A stretch of DNA of 64,000 nt from Paractinoplanes bogorensis (GTDB lineage Bacteria; Actinomycetota; Actinomycetes; Mycobacteriales; Micromonosporaceae). Within the stretch, counting starts at the first letter, position 1. The number at the start of each line of letters is the position of its first letter. Under the pieces are notes generated by a model. That model searched no databases, was not told the DNA's origin, and worked only from the letters and a program-made list of their open reading frames with translations. The position numbers and the translations under genes were made by a program. The DNA is taken from positions 124,001-188,000 of the forward strand of contig NZ_JAHKKG010000013.1 in the NCBI RefSeq assembly GCF_018829635.1, given 5' to 3'. Positions 1 to 8,342 of the stretch are shown here, piece after piece.

Positions 1-211
1 CGACCGGGAGGGCCCGATATTGCTCCCAGGCCTCGTCGGTGTGGAAGGCGATCTCGAACAGGATGCCCCACTGGTGCTGGTGCCACTCCCAGCGGTAGGC
101 CCCGTTGGTGATCGCCGCCTCGGTCAGGCTGTTGCCGAGCGAGTCGCGCCAGGCGCGCGCAGTGCCGCGTGGCCCGTCCAGGACCTCGATCGACCACCAG
201 CGCAATTCCAT
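1..211 (-). CDS. hypothetical protein, 3' end cut off by window
   Basis: The reverse strand reads from an ATG at 211 through 70 codons to the window edge without a stop. The product begins MELRWWSIEVLDGPRG and is rich in Trp and His (RWEWHQHQWG), with an even amino-acid composition that looks genuinely coded. It has no signal peptide or membrane segment. I do not recognise a family; it looks like a small conserved actinobacterial protein. The C-terminus is missing, so length and function cannot be judged. Confidence 0.55.
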   Translation of the reverse strand, partial: MELRWWSIEVLDGPRGTARAWRDSLGNSLTEAAITNGAYRWEWHQHQWGILFEIAFHTDEAWEQYRALPV

Positions 212-458
212 GCCTCGACTGTAGAACCGCGCGGGCGGCCCACAGGCTCCCGCGCCGAAATCTGGCACACCGGACCGGAAATGATCAGGGTAAATGTCCG
301 AACGTGAATAGCTGAATCGGGGGAGGCTGATTTCTTGAACGCCTCGGCCGAACGGATGGTTGCCGCGTGCGCCGTGCGCCCTAAATTTGGTTTGCTGATT
401 GTTTCGTTCTCGGGGAGGACGGAAAGCCGATCTGGCGCATCTGTCGAGGGGGACAGAA

Positions 459-1556
459 ATGAGAATCATCTATGCGCTGAAATTGGCCGCGGCCGTGGGG
501 ACGGGCGCACTCACGATCATTGCGAGTGCCCCGGCGCACGCCGGCGGCGGCCATGGGGAACAGCCACCGATCCGGACCATCACCACCGATCTCGACGGGC
601 CGTTCGGGCTCGACGTCTACTCTCCGCGGGCCGCCCTGGTCGCGGAATCGGAGAGTGGTGAAGTCACGTCCGTCAATTTGAGGTCGGGTGCACGCACCAC
701 GCTGATCAGGAAAGCGGGCGGTGCGGCGGGCGTCGCGACGTACGGGGGAAAGATCTTTGTGGTTCTTGGCGGGCCTAATGAGGAAGGCCAGCCGCCGCCG
801 TCGAATTATCCGCCCTCGTCGGTCTTGGTGGCCGACCGGAATGGCAAGCACGTGCGCGTGCTGGCCGATCTTCTGAAATACGAGTTGAAGCACAATCCGG
901 ACGGCCAGAAACAGTTCGACAAGTCCGGAAAGCCCTATGACGCGCTGTCCAACCCGTTCAGTCTGACCGCCACGAAATGGGGTCTTCTGGTCGCCGACGG
1001 CGGGGCCAACGACGTGCTGCGGGTGAATCCGCGTACCGGGCGGGTGTCCACGTTCTTCGTGCCGCCGAACCCGCGGACCAAGGAGTGCCTGGCCAAGGGC
1101 GCGCAGGCCAACCCGGGGACAGTCGGCTGCGACCCGGTGCCGACCGGCATCGCGGTCCGCGGCGAGCACGTCTACATCTCGACGCTCGGCGCCGAGAAGC
1201 CGGGCGCGGCGACGATCTACAAGCTGGACGGTCGCAGCGGCCGGGTGCTGCGCTCGTGGTCCGGGTTCACGTCGCTCACCGGCATCGCGGTCAGTCCGCG
1301 CGGCACGATCTTCGCCTCCGAGGTGCTGTTCGGCGCCCCGGCGGCCGACCCGCCGCCGCCCGGGTTCGACCCGTCCAAGGTGGGGCGCCTGACCCGCATC
1401 GACCACGGTCGTGTCACGCACGCCGCGGTCACCATGCCCACCGGTCTCGAGTTCGCCGACGGCAAGCTCTACGCGACGTCGTGGAGCATCGCCGGCCTGC
1501 TCGGCATCAAGCACGCCGGCCGACTCGTCCAGGTGAATCCGTCGGCCTTCCGATAG
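459..1556 (+). CDS. exported ScyD/ScyE-like beta-propeller protein
   Basis: The 365-residue product starts with a Sec signal peptide (residues 1-28, ending APAHA) after ATG 459; GAGGGGGA lies 6 bases upstream, which is why I prefer it to the ATG at 399. The mature part shows repeated short blades typical of NHL/SMP-30-like propellers: GPFGLDVYSP near 48, GVATYGGKIFV, GLLVADGGANDVLRVNP, PTGIAVRGEHVYIS, LTGIAVSPRGTIFASE and PTGLEFADGKLYATSW. This matches the ScyD/ScyE family, named from cyanobacterial scytonemin genes but common in actinobacteria as exported proteins of unknown substrate. No scytonemin genes are nearby. A hairpin follows the stop at once. Confidence 0.8.
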   Translation: MRIIYALKLAAAVGTGALTIIASAPAHAGGGHGEQPPIRTITTDLDGPFGLDVYSPRAALVAESESGEVTSVNLRSGARTTLIRKAGGAAGVATYGGKIFVVLGGPNEEGQPPPSNYPPSSVLVADRNGKHVRVLADLLKYELKHNPDGQKQFDKSGKPYDALSNPFSLTATKWGLLVADGGANDVLRVNPRTGRVSTFFVPPNPRTKECLAKGAQANPGTVGCDPVPTGIAVRGEHVYISTLGAEKPGAATIYKLDGRSGRVLRSWSGFTSLTGIAVSPRGTIFASEVLFGAPAADPPPPGFDPSKVGRLTRIDHGRVTHAAVTMPTGLEFADGKLYATSWSIAGLLGIKHAGRLVQVNPSAFR

Positions 1557-1575
1557 CGCTCGCGTTTGGCGAGCG
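1557..1575 (+). terminator. hairpin directly after the ScyD-like gene
   Basis: A perfect 7-bp stem (CGCTCGC / GCGAGCG) with a 5-base loop begins the base after the TAG stop. There is no T-run, as is usual in high-GC actinobacteria. Inferred intrinsic terminator. Confidence 0.5.
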
Positions 1576-1690
1576 GTGCGCGGCGCCGGGGCGACGACCA
1601 GATCGCTCCGGCGCCCGCATGATCACGCCCCGGTACGATCGAATGCCGCGTCTGAAACAGATCAGCCGACTCGATCAGGGGGCCCGCACC

Positions 1691-2014
1691 GTGCCGCAGC
1701 CGTACCGCATCTTCCGCATCACCGCTGTGGCCGAGGCGTTCTCGTGGGCCGGATTGCTGGTCGGCATGTATCTGAAGCGGGTGGCCGAGGTGACCGACAT
1801 GGGCGTGTGGCTGTTCGGTCGCCTGCACGGTGCCCTGTTCATCGCCTACATCGCGGCCGCCCTGTGGACGGCGCGGGCCGAGCGCTGGTCGCTGCTGCGG
1901 ACCCTGTTCGGGCTGGCCGCGTCGATCCCGCCGTTCACGTCGATCGTGTTCGAGCGCTGGGTCGCCCGCCGTCGCCCCGCCGTTGACGAGCCCGAGCCCG
2001 CCGCGGCCGCCTGA
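1691..2014 (+). CDS. DUF3817 integral membrane protein
   Basis: The 107-residue product starts at GTG 1691 with an AGGGGG stretch about 9 bases upstream; in-frame ATGs at 1619 and 1643 would add a charged leader not usual for the family. The sequence PYRIFRITAVAEAFSWAGLL, then MYLKRVAEVTDMGVWLFGRLHGALF, matches DUF3817, a three-helix membrane family of unknown function. The predicted helices are about residues 10-28, 42-62 and 72-88; the tail is acidic and Pro-rich. It stands alone on the plus strand. Confidence 0.8.
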   Translation: MPQPYRIFRITAVAEAFSWAGLLVGMYLKRVAEVTDMGVWLFGRLHGALFIAYIAAALWTARAERWSLLRTLFGLAASIPPFTSIVFERWVARRRPAVDEPEPAAAA

Positions 2015-2541
2015 CCGACCCTGCGGCGGTGGCCTGGGTGCGCGGCCTGTTTCCGGCGGACCTTACCCCGCCACGGCTGCCCGGCTGAGCCCTCCGTGGA
2101 CCGGTGCGCCGCCTGTTTCCGGGCGGAACGCTCACGCGGTCGTGCGGTTGTTCGCCCCGTTCCGGCGTACAAATCGGGAATTGGTTTTTCGCCCTTATCG
2201 AGCTGATCGGTGAGGTTCGACTCGGCCGTTCGGGTGAACTCGGGAGCATCATTTCAGGGACGCATTAAACGTCTTGTCGGTGGGGGCCGTGGACCGGGAT
2301 CGTCCTTTCGCCGGGTTGGCCACGAGCCGCTGGCGATGGGCGTCTCATGTCGGATATGCCGTTATCGGGGGTGCATATCCGGGGCTGCCTGCTCGTCGGT
2401 GCCGCTCGTGGCGACACCCGTCCATCCGTGCGGCGAAGGGGGCCGTACGGACATTTGTCGTGTTCCGATTTTTCCGTGCTCGCGCACGCCGGATAGACTC
2501 CGCCCCGTGAATGCTTGCTAGGTGGCAACTTGGGGGCCGAC
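2015..2541. other. 527-bp gene-free stretch with a two-copy repeat
   Basis: No frame on either strand shows a convincing protein. The first part holds a two-copy direct repeat (separate entry). From about 2160 the DNA is less GC-rich than the neighbouring genes and probably holds the promoter of the ArsR-type gene, but I cannot place -35/-10 boxes with confidence. Confidence 0.5.
2038..2127. repeat. two-copy direct repeat, about 65-bp spacing
   Basis: GTGCGCGGCCTGTTTCCGG at about 2039 recurs as GTGCGCCGCCTGTTTCCGG at about 2104, each followed by GCGGA. The repeat lies just after the stop of the DUF3817 gene and is one of several short tandem duplications seen behind genes in this window. Confidence 0.55.
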
Positions 2542-3513
2542 GTGTTGCGCATCCACTTCACGCCGGAGGACATCGGCCGCGTGCGGATCGCGGGTGAGCC
2601 CGATCCGATGTGGGAGACGATCTTCAGTGTGTGGCGCCTGCGCCGGCCCGGCCCGGAGCTGGTCTACGGGCGCTGGCGCGGGCACGCGCTGAAGGCGAGC
2701 CGCCGCCCCGACCTCGAGCTGCTCATGCCGCTGGTCCGCGGCGCCTACTACCCCGACTTCCTGACGCCGGCCGAGGGTTCGGCGGGCCTGCAGGCGGCGA
2801 TCGAGGCGATCAAGTCGACCCCGGCCACGCGGCTGCGCGAGGAGCTCGAGGAACTGGTCCGGCACGCGGGACCCAAGCCGTCGTGGATGAGTCAACTGGC
2901 CGACGGCGACACCGAGATCCTGACCCGGCTGGCCGGGGCGTTGCAGTCGCAGTACGAGAGTGCGATCGGCCCGTTCTGGTCCGAGGCGCGCGCCCACATC
3001 GAGGCCGAGCGTTCCCGGCGGGCCCGGGTGCTGCTCGACCATGGCGCCGAGGGGTTGCTCGACAGTTTCCGGCCGATGATGCGCTGGGAGCCGCCGGTGC
3101 TCGAGGTGGACGTGCCGTTCGACCAGACGTTGCACCTCAACGGGCGGGGGCTGCTGCTGGTGCCGTCCTACCTGTCGTGGGGAACGCCGGACACGTTGCG
3201 GGACACGTCGTTGCCGCCCGTGCTGGTCTATCCGATCGAGCACGACCTCACGCTGCGTGGTGGTCTGCGCCCGGCCGACGGTGAGTCGCTGGCCGCGCTG
3301 ATCGGCCGCACCCGCACGTCGCTGCTCGAGTCGCTCGGCGACGGCCGGACGACCTCGGAACTGGCCCGCCGGGTCGGGGTGAGCGCGGCGTCGGTCAGCC
3401 AGCACACTGCCGTGCTGCGCGAGGCGCGCCTGATCCAGACCAGTCGAGCCGGCAAGGCGGTCGTGCACACATTGACGCCACTGGGCGAGCAGCTCCTGGG
3501 CGAGCTGCCCTGA
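2542..3513 (+). CDS. ArsR-family winged-helix regulator with long N-terminal domain
   Basis: The 323-residue product starts at GTG 2542 (TGGGGGCC just upstream); the ORF is open from 2515 but family members begin at VLRIHFT. Residues 1-240 form an uncharacterised domain typical of large actinobacterial ArsR-like proteins. The C-terminus (about 255-320) holds a winged helix: ERL-type start LLESLGDGRTTSELARRVGV, then SAASVSQHTAVLREARLIQT as recognition helix and wing. No metal-binding Cys motif is visible, so a metal sensor role is unlikely. It converges on the rhamnosidase gene. Confidence 0.8.
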   Translation: MLRIHFTPEDIGRVRIAGEPDPMWETIFSVWRLRRPGPELVYGRWRGHALKASRRPDLELLMPLVRGAYYPDFLTPAEGSAGLQAAIEAIKSTPATRLREELEELVRHAGPKPSWMSQLADGDTEILTRLAGALQSQYESAIGPFWSEARAHIEAERSRRARVLLDHGAEGLLDSFRPMMRWEPPVLEVDVPFDQTLHLNGRGLLLVPSYLSWGTPDTLRDTSLPPVLVYPIEHDLTLRGGLRPADGESLAALIGRTRTSLLESLGDGRTTSELARRVGVSAASVSQHTAVLREARLIQTSRAGKAVVHTLTPLGEQLLGELP

Positions 3514-3516
3514 GGC

Positions 3517-3543
3517 GGGGCCGCCGGTTGTGCCGACGGCCCC
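3517..3543. terminator. bidirectional hairpin between convergent genes
   Basis: GGGGCCG (3517-3523) pairs with CGGCCCC (3537-3543), with an extra CGG/CCG pair inside. It lies between the stops of the ArsR-type gene (3513) and the rhamnosidase gene (3552) and could end both transcripts. Confidence 0.45.
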
Positions 3544-3551
3544 GGTTCGGG

Positions 3552-6500
3552 TCAGCTGGTCGTGGCGGTGAAGCTGTAGGTGCCGGACGCGAGCGAATAG
3601 CTCCCGGTGCCCTGAGGGACTGCCTCGGGCGGGGCGGTGACCGTGCCGGGGACCCGGACGACGGCGGTGGCGTTGGGCGGCACGGTCACCTTGAGAGTTA
3701 GTGTGGCGCCGCTACGGGTCCACGATGAACTGGTCGGACCGTACGCCGTGGTGAGCGAGGACTGCGCGGACGTGAGCGAACCGCCCGGTTTCGGCGCCAC
3801 CAGCACCTGCCGGTAGCCGGGCGACCCGGGCGCGACGCCGCCGACCGAGCGGTACAGCCAATCGCCGACCGAGCCGAGCCCGTAGTGGTTGAACGAGTTC
3901 ATGCCCGGGTCCTGCAAGGTGCCGTCCGGGCGGATGCCGTCCCAGCGCTCCCAGATCGTGGTGGCGCCGCGCGAGCTCATGTAGCCCCAGCCGGGATAGT
4001 CGGGCTGCTGCAGGATCCGGTACGCCGTGTCGGCGTGCCCGTGGTCGGCCAGCGCCGGCAACAGGTTCTCGACGCCCATGAAACCGACCGACAGATGACC
4101 GTTACGGGCGTCCACTTTCTGCGCGAGCTTGTCCGCTACGGACTGCGAACGCGCGGCCGGGACGAGTCCGAAGGCGAGCGCGAGCACATAGCCGGTCTGG
4201 CTGTTGTTGCCCACCGTGCCGTCGGCGGACACAAAACGCGCAGTGAAAGCGGCCGCGATCTGGTCGGCCAGCGTGCCGTAACTGGTCGCTTCGGCGGTTC
4301 GCCCGGTGGCGGCGGCGATGCGGGACAGCAGCCGGGCCGACCAGCCGAAGAACGCCGTACTGCTCACATTGTTGGGCGTGTTGTCGTCGACGTTCAGCCA
4401 GTCGCCGAACGTCTCGTGGTCGCGGATCAGGTCGGCGCCCGCGGTCGAGCGCAGGTAGTCGACGTATTTGGCCAGAGCCGCGAAGTGCTGGTCGGCCGGG
4501 TCCAGATCGCCGTACCGCTGCCAGACCGTGTACGGCACGATCACCCCGGCGTCGGCCCAGCCGGCCTTGCCCGCCCCGTCGATGACCGCCGGCGCCACGT
4601 CGGTGAACGCGCCGTCCGCCCGTTGCGCGTCGACCAGGTCGTCGACGAACTTGGTCAGCAGCCCATGGGTGTCGAAACCGAACGTCGAGGTGGCCGCGAA
4701 CGAGGCGATGTCGCCGGTCCAGCCCAGCCGCTCGTCGCGCTGCGGGCAGTCGGTCGGGATGGACAACAGGTTGGACCGCGCACCCCAGAGGATGTTGTGC
4801 TGCACCTGGTTGATCAGCGGGTCGCTGGTGCTGAACGATCCGGTCTCGGCGCCGTTGGTCCACGCGGCCAGCCCGGTCAGGTTGGCCGCGGTGAACGTGC
4901 CGGGGAACCCGGTGATCTCCACGTAGCGGTAACCGTGCACGGTGAAGTGCGGTTCGAACACTTCCTGCGCACCCGTGCCGGCCAGCGTGAACGTGTCGGT
5001 CGCCTGGGCCGCGCGCAGGTTGGTCGTGTAGAGCGTTCCGTCGGCGTTCAGAATCTCGCCGTGCCGCAGCGTCACCCGGGTGCCGGCCGGTCCGGTGACC
5101 CGCAGCCGGTTCCAGCCGGCGAAGTTCTGGCCCAGGTCGGCGATCCAGGTGCCCGGCTTGGGCTGGGTGAGCGCCTTCGGAGCGAACTCCTGCTGCACGG
5201 TGACACCAGGGTCAACCTGCGCGACCAGGGGCGGTTGAGCGCCGGTGCGCACGGTGACCGGCGTGGTGGCCGTTCCGGCGATCCGGGCGTCCTGGTCTTC
5301 GCCGTGATAGAGGTCGTCGGCCACGATCGTGCTCGCCGAGGACGTCCAGGAACCGTCGGTCAGCACGTCAGTGTGCGTCCCGTCGGCGTAGTCGATGCTC
5401 AGCCGGGCCGAGTACCAGGGCTGCGTGCCGTACCGCTGACTGCCGGCGAACCCGATGTTGCCGGAATACCAGCCGTTCCCGACCAGCGCGCCGATCGTGT
5501 TGCCGCCGGTGCGCAGTTTCGCGGTCACGTCGTAGACGCGATATTGCACGCGCTTGGTGTAGTCCGTCCATCCGGGCGCGAGCCGTTCGTTCGTTACCGC
5601 CGCGCCGTTGATGCGCGTTTCGTGCAATCCGAGCGCGGTGGCGAACAGTCTCGCGCGGGCGACCGGCTTCGCAACGTCAAAACCCTTCCCCACGTACGGG
5701 GTGAAGTTTGCGACCGACACCTGGTTGCCCCACTGGCCGCCGCCGAGCGGAGCGCTCACCCGGGCCGCGACCCACGACGAGTCGTCGAAGCCCGGCTGCT
5801 CCCACCCGGACGGCGCCGTCTGGTTCGACTTCCAGCTGCCGTCGGTGACCACGGAACCGAGCTTGGCGATCACGCTCGCCGGGCCCGCGGTGGTGTTCGT
5901 GGCGGCGATCGCGATCGTGTTGCTGCCCGCCCGCAGTTGCGTGGTCACATCGACCGTTGTTGCGCGTTTCCACGAATCGGTCACCCGGCGCGACGTGCTG
6001 ACCCGGGTGCCGTTGACCCAGACATCGGCCGTGTCGTCGCCGGTGACGACCAGGGTGGCCGGCGTGCCGGTGGCGCTGCGATCGAACGTACGGCGGAAAT
6101 ATCTGCTCCCGGCGGGCACGGAGTTGACCGGATCGCCCTCCGGGTACCAGATCCAGCTCGCTCCGGTCAGGGAAGCGGTGGCCGGTGCGCCGATGAAGCC
6201 GGCGCGCCACTGAGTGGCTGGGTCGAACAGTCCGGTGTCGAAGCGGGCGGGCGCGCTCCACGGGCTCGGCCGGCCCTGCGCGTCCCAGACCCGGACCCGC
6301 CAGTGGTAGGTGCGATCACTGACCAGAGCCGTTCCCGCGTACGGGATGTCGACGCTCTGCCCCGAGGCGACCTGACCCGAGTCCCAGACGTCGGAGCCAC
6401 CGGCCGAGGTGCCCACGGTGACCTGATAACGGCCCTGGACCTGGCCGTTCATGGCGGAGACGAGCCGCCACCCGAAGCGGGGGTGCGTGGCGTCCAGGCC

Positions 6501-7172
6501 GATCGGGTTGGTCTGACGCTCGGTGGTGAGGCCGGCGAGCGTGACCGGCGAGGCGGCGTCGGCCGGGGCGCCGACGTTGCTGGCCCAGGGTCCGCTTCCG
6601 TACGCGCCCAGGTCCTTGGCTTGCACCCAGGTCTCGGGCACGGCGTTCGCGGCCTGCCACGCGCTGTCGGTGACCAGGTCGACGGTTCCGGCCGCGGAGG
6701 CGACGCGCAGATGGCCGAGCAGACCGGCCGGACCGGCGCTGGTGTTGCGCACCGCGATCCGCAAAGTGTTCGAACCTGAGCGAAGGGCACCGGCCAGGTC
6801 GATGTAGCGGGCCTGGCGCCAGGCGTCGGTGGTGCGCGGCGAGCCGGCCAGGTATTGGTCGTTGAGCCAGACGTCCACGGTGTCGTCGCCGGTCACCACG
6901 AGCTGCGCGTCGGTGTAGGGGCCGGCGGGGGCGGTGAAGGTGCGGCGCAGATAGCGGGTGGCGGCGGGGGCCGACTGCACCGGGTCGCCCTCGGGGTACC
7001 AGATCCAGCGGGCGGTGCCGAGACCGATGGGCGCGATCGCCGCACTGGTGTTTGTGGGGGTGAGGCGAGCGGCCGTGGGGGTGGCGGCGTGGACGGGGGT
7101 GGGGATGGTCAGCAGGGCGGCGGTGGCGGCGCTTATCAGGGGTAACGCACGCCTGGGGACGGGTCGGGCCAT
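3552..7172 (-). CDS. exported GH78 alpha-L-rhamnosidase
   Basis: The 1,206-residue enzyme should remove terminal alpha-L-rhamnose from plant or bacterial glycans outside the cell. ATG 7172 has a strong GAGGAGG site and opens a Sec signal peptide (about residues 1-29, ending PVHAA). Two related lectin-like segments follow, each opening WIWYPEGDPV (near residues 54 and 340), separated by a fibronectin-like stretch. Then come the Bac_rhamnosid_N and concanavalin-like domains, the (alpha/alpha)6 catalytic domain with DCPQRDERLGWTGD (about 806-819) and TTIWERWDG (about 1071), which carry the family's conserved acidic residues, and a C-terminal beta domain. Transcription is probably controlled by the dyad just upstream; no sugar transporter is adjacent. 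Confidence 0.93.
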   Translation of the reverse strand: MARPVPRRALPLISAATAALLTIPTPVHAATPTAARLTPTNTSAAIAPIGLGTARWIWYPEGDPVQSAPAATRYLRRTFTAPAGPYTDAQLVVTGDDTVDVWLNDQYLAGSPRTTDAWRQARYIDLAGALRSGSNTLRIAVRNTSAGPAGLLGHLRVASAAGTVDLVTDSAWQAANAVPETWVQAKDLGAYGSGPWASNVGAPADAASPVTLAGLTTERQTNPIGLDATHPRFGWRLVSAMNGQVQGRYQVTVGTSAGGSDVWDSGQVASGQSVDIPYAGTALVSDRTYHWRVRVWDAQGRPSPWSAPARFDTGLFDPATQWRAGFIGAPATASLTGASWIWYPEGDPVNSVPAGSRYFRRTFDRSATGTPATLVVTGDDTADVWVNGTRVSTSRRVTDSWKRATTVDVTTQLRAGSNTIAIAATNTTAGPASVIAKLGSVVTDGSWKSNQTAPSGWEQPGFDDSSWVAARVSAPLGGGQWGNQVSVANFTPYVGKGFDVAKPVARARLFATALGLHETRINGAAVTNERLAPGWTDYTKRVQYRVYDVTAKLRTGGNTIGALVGNGWYSGNIGFAGSQRYGTQPWYSARLSIDYADGTHTDVLTDGSWTSSASTIVADDLYHGEDQDARIAGTATTPVTVRTGAQPPLVAQVDPGVTVQQEFAPKALTQPKPGTWIADLGQNFAGWNRLRVTGPAGTRVTLRHGEILNADGTLYTTNLRAAQATDTFTLAGTGAQEVFEPHFTVHGYRYVEITGFPGTFTAANLTGLAAWTNGAETGSFSTSDPLINQVQHNILWGARSNLLSIPTDCPQRDERLGWTGDIASFAATSTFGFDTHGLLTKFVDDLVDAQRADGAFTDVAPAVIDGAGKAGWADAGVIVPYTVWQRYGDLDPADQHFAALAKYVDYLRSTAGADLIRDHETFGDWLNVDDNTPNNVSSTAFFGWSARLLSRIAAATGRTAEATSYGTLADQIAAAFTARFVSADGTVGNNSQTGYVLALAFGLVPAARSQSVADKLAQKVDARNGHLSVGFMGVENLLPALADHGHADTAYRILQQPDYPGWGYMSSRGATTIWERWDGIRPDGTLQDPGMNSFNHYGLGSVGDWLYRSVGGVAPGSPGYRQVLVAPKPGGSLTSAQSSLTTAYGPTSSSWTRSGATLTLKVTVPPNATAVVRVPGTVTAPPEAVPQGTGSYSLASGTYSFTATTS

Positions 7173-7210
7173 CGGGTCCTCCTCGGTGGGGGAGTGCTCC
7201 GCGGGGGGAT

Positions 7211-7238
7211 CCACGTATTTGAACGTTTCAATGCGTGG
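7211..7238 (-). promoter_or_regulatory. LacI-type operator-like dyad before the rhamnosidase
   Basis: TTGAACGTTTCAA (7219-7231) is a TTGAA-CGT-TTCAA dyad with central ACGT, close to the TGAAACGTTTCA form bound by actinobacterial LacI-family sugar regulators, and CCACG/CGTGG arms flank it. On the minus strand a TTGACC box (7259 to 7254) lies upstream, so the dyad sits at or just after the -10 position. No LacI gene is present in the window. The assignment is inferred from pattern alone. Confidence 0.45.
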
Positions 7239-7340
7239 TGCTCTTCACGTTATGGTCAATCCCGTGATCGACTCAAGGCGGAGCGGGGAAGTTGCCCGGA
7301 AATCCCTGCGCGGAGGTTCGTGCTTGACTCGCGGGCCGGT

Positions 7341-7958
7341 TCAGCGTGGAATCAGGTCTTTCAGGGTGAGCGACGACGGCGCCGGAAGCGGGCCCGTGGT
7401 GTGGAATGCGGTCAGCAGATAACCGGCCAGCCGCCGGGCCGCTCCGGCGGCGAATTCGGGTGGGCCGGCGGCGATTCCGTTCAGGGCCAGCACAATGACG
7501 GCCAGGTCGCCGGGAACGAAGTCGGGACGCAATTCTCCGGTGGCCTGGGCGCGGCCGACGAGTTCGGCGAAACCTGCCAGTGCGCGGTCGCGTTCCGCAG
7601 TCAGGGCGGCGGTGAAGACTACGCAGAATCCGCGGTTCCCGACCATCGTCAGGCACACCTTTTCGAGGAGCCGGCTGAAGCCACGCCACGGGTCGGCATC
7701 GGCCAGAGCCTCGTCGACGATCGCGGCGCAGGTGCGGAACTCGGCCGCGAACGCCTCGGCGAGCAGGGCTTCCTTGGTCGGGAAGCGGCGATAGACGGTG
7801 GCCACGCCGACTCCGGCCCGGCGGGCGATCGAGGTCATGGGGGCTTCCGGGCCACGCTCGGCGAACAACTGCCGGGCCGCGTCGACGATGCGGTCGCGGT
7901 TGTCGCGGGCGTCGCCGCGCAACTCGGCGGGCCGGGTGTGAGAGGGCGTGGTGCTCAT
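7341..7958 (-). CDS. TetR/AcrR-family transcriptional regulator
   Basis: The 205-residue product has an N-terminal TetR HTH: RDRIVDAARQLFAERG at about 19-34, then TSIARRAGVGVATVYRRFPTKEALL as recognition helix and following helix 4. The rest is a helical ligand domain with Arg-rich DRALAGFAELVGRAQ and RPDFVPGDLAVIVLALNG. It starts at ATG 7958, with GAGAGG almost touching the start. The start region lies in an inverted repeat (separate entry), suggesting self-control. It is divergent from the deazaflavin-type reductase gene, its most likely target by position. Confidence 0.88.
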   Translation of the reverse strand: MSTTPSHTRPAELRGDARDNRDRIVDAARQLFAERGPEAPMTSIARRAGVGVATVYRRFPTKEALLAEAFAAEFRTCAAIVDEALADADPWRGFSRLLEKVCLTMVGNRGFCVVFTAALTAERDRALAGFAELVGRAQATGELRPDFVPGDLAVIVLALNGIAAGPPEFAAGAARRLAGYLLTAFHTTGPLPAPSSLTLKDLIPR

Positions 7959-7967
7959 TCCTCTCAC
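7938..7967 (-). promoter_or_regulatory. inverted repeat across the tetR start codon
   Basis: GTGAGAGG (7938-7945) and CCTCTCAC (7960-7967) form a perfect 8-bp dyad with a 14-base spacer. In the mRNA the upstream arm holds the Shine-Dalgarno GAGAGG and the loop holds the ATG, so it could be a DNA operator or an RNA hairpin that hides the ribosome site. Confidence 0.45.
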
Positions 7968-8006
7968 TTTATGGCACGCTCCCCGGGCGCTGTTATCGTC
8001 GTCGGC

Positions 8007-8342
8007 ATGAGGTTCCAGGGGTTCGTCGACCGGTTCAATTCCTGCGCCCTGGCGCTGCGTGATTCGCGGCGTTTCGGAGCGGCTGTGAGCCGGCGGCTGA
8101 CCATTGTCAGCTACGTCGGGCGACGTTCTGGAAAGGAATTTCAGACGCCGGTCGCATACAAGCGACAGGGCGGGACCGTCCTCATTGCGGTGCAGATGCC
8201 GGACGCCAAGAAATGGTGGCGCAATTTCGAGGGCGAGGGCTATCCGCTCGCCCTGGAACTGGACGGCCGGAAGCAGTCCGGGCATGCGGTGGCCCGCCGC
8301 GACGGGCGGTCGCGCGTCCTGGTGACCGTCACTCTCGACTGA
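8007..8342 (+). CDS. nitroreductase/deazaflavin (F420)-dependent oxidoreductase family protein
   Basis: The 111-residue product shows SRRLTIVSYVGRRSGKEFQTPV, the core of the DUF385/Ddn split-beta-barrel family, whose members bind F420 (or in some cases heme or FMN), followed by ALELDGRKQSGHAVARRDG. It is at the short end of the family. ATG 8007 is chosen because the sequence upstream reads into the tetR promoter. It is divergent from the TetR gene, 48 bp away. The substrate cannot be told. Confidence 0.75.
   Translation: MRFQGFVDRFNSCALALRDSRRFGAAVSRRLTIVSYVGRRSGKEFQTPVAYKRQGGTVLIAVQMPDAKKWWRNFEGEGYPLALELDGRKQSGHAVARRDGRSRVLVTVTLD

Noticed and set aside
20..307. 95-codon plus-strand frame at the window start
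   Set aside because: It is antisense to the minus-strand gene ending in the window edge and has a shadow-like composition.
1469..1828. 119-codon minus-strand frame over the ScyD-like and DUF3817 genes
   Set aside because: It crosses two well-supported plus-strand genes and a terminator hairpin, and has no recognisable feature.
3885..6779. 964-codon open frame on the plus strand
   Set aside because: It lies antisense to the rhamnosidase gene, is very rich in Arg/Gly/Val, and has no domain. It mirrors the third-position bias of the real gene.
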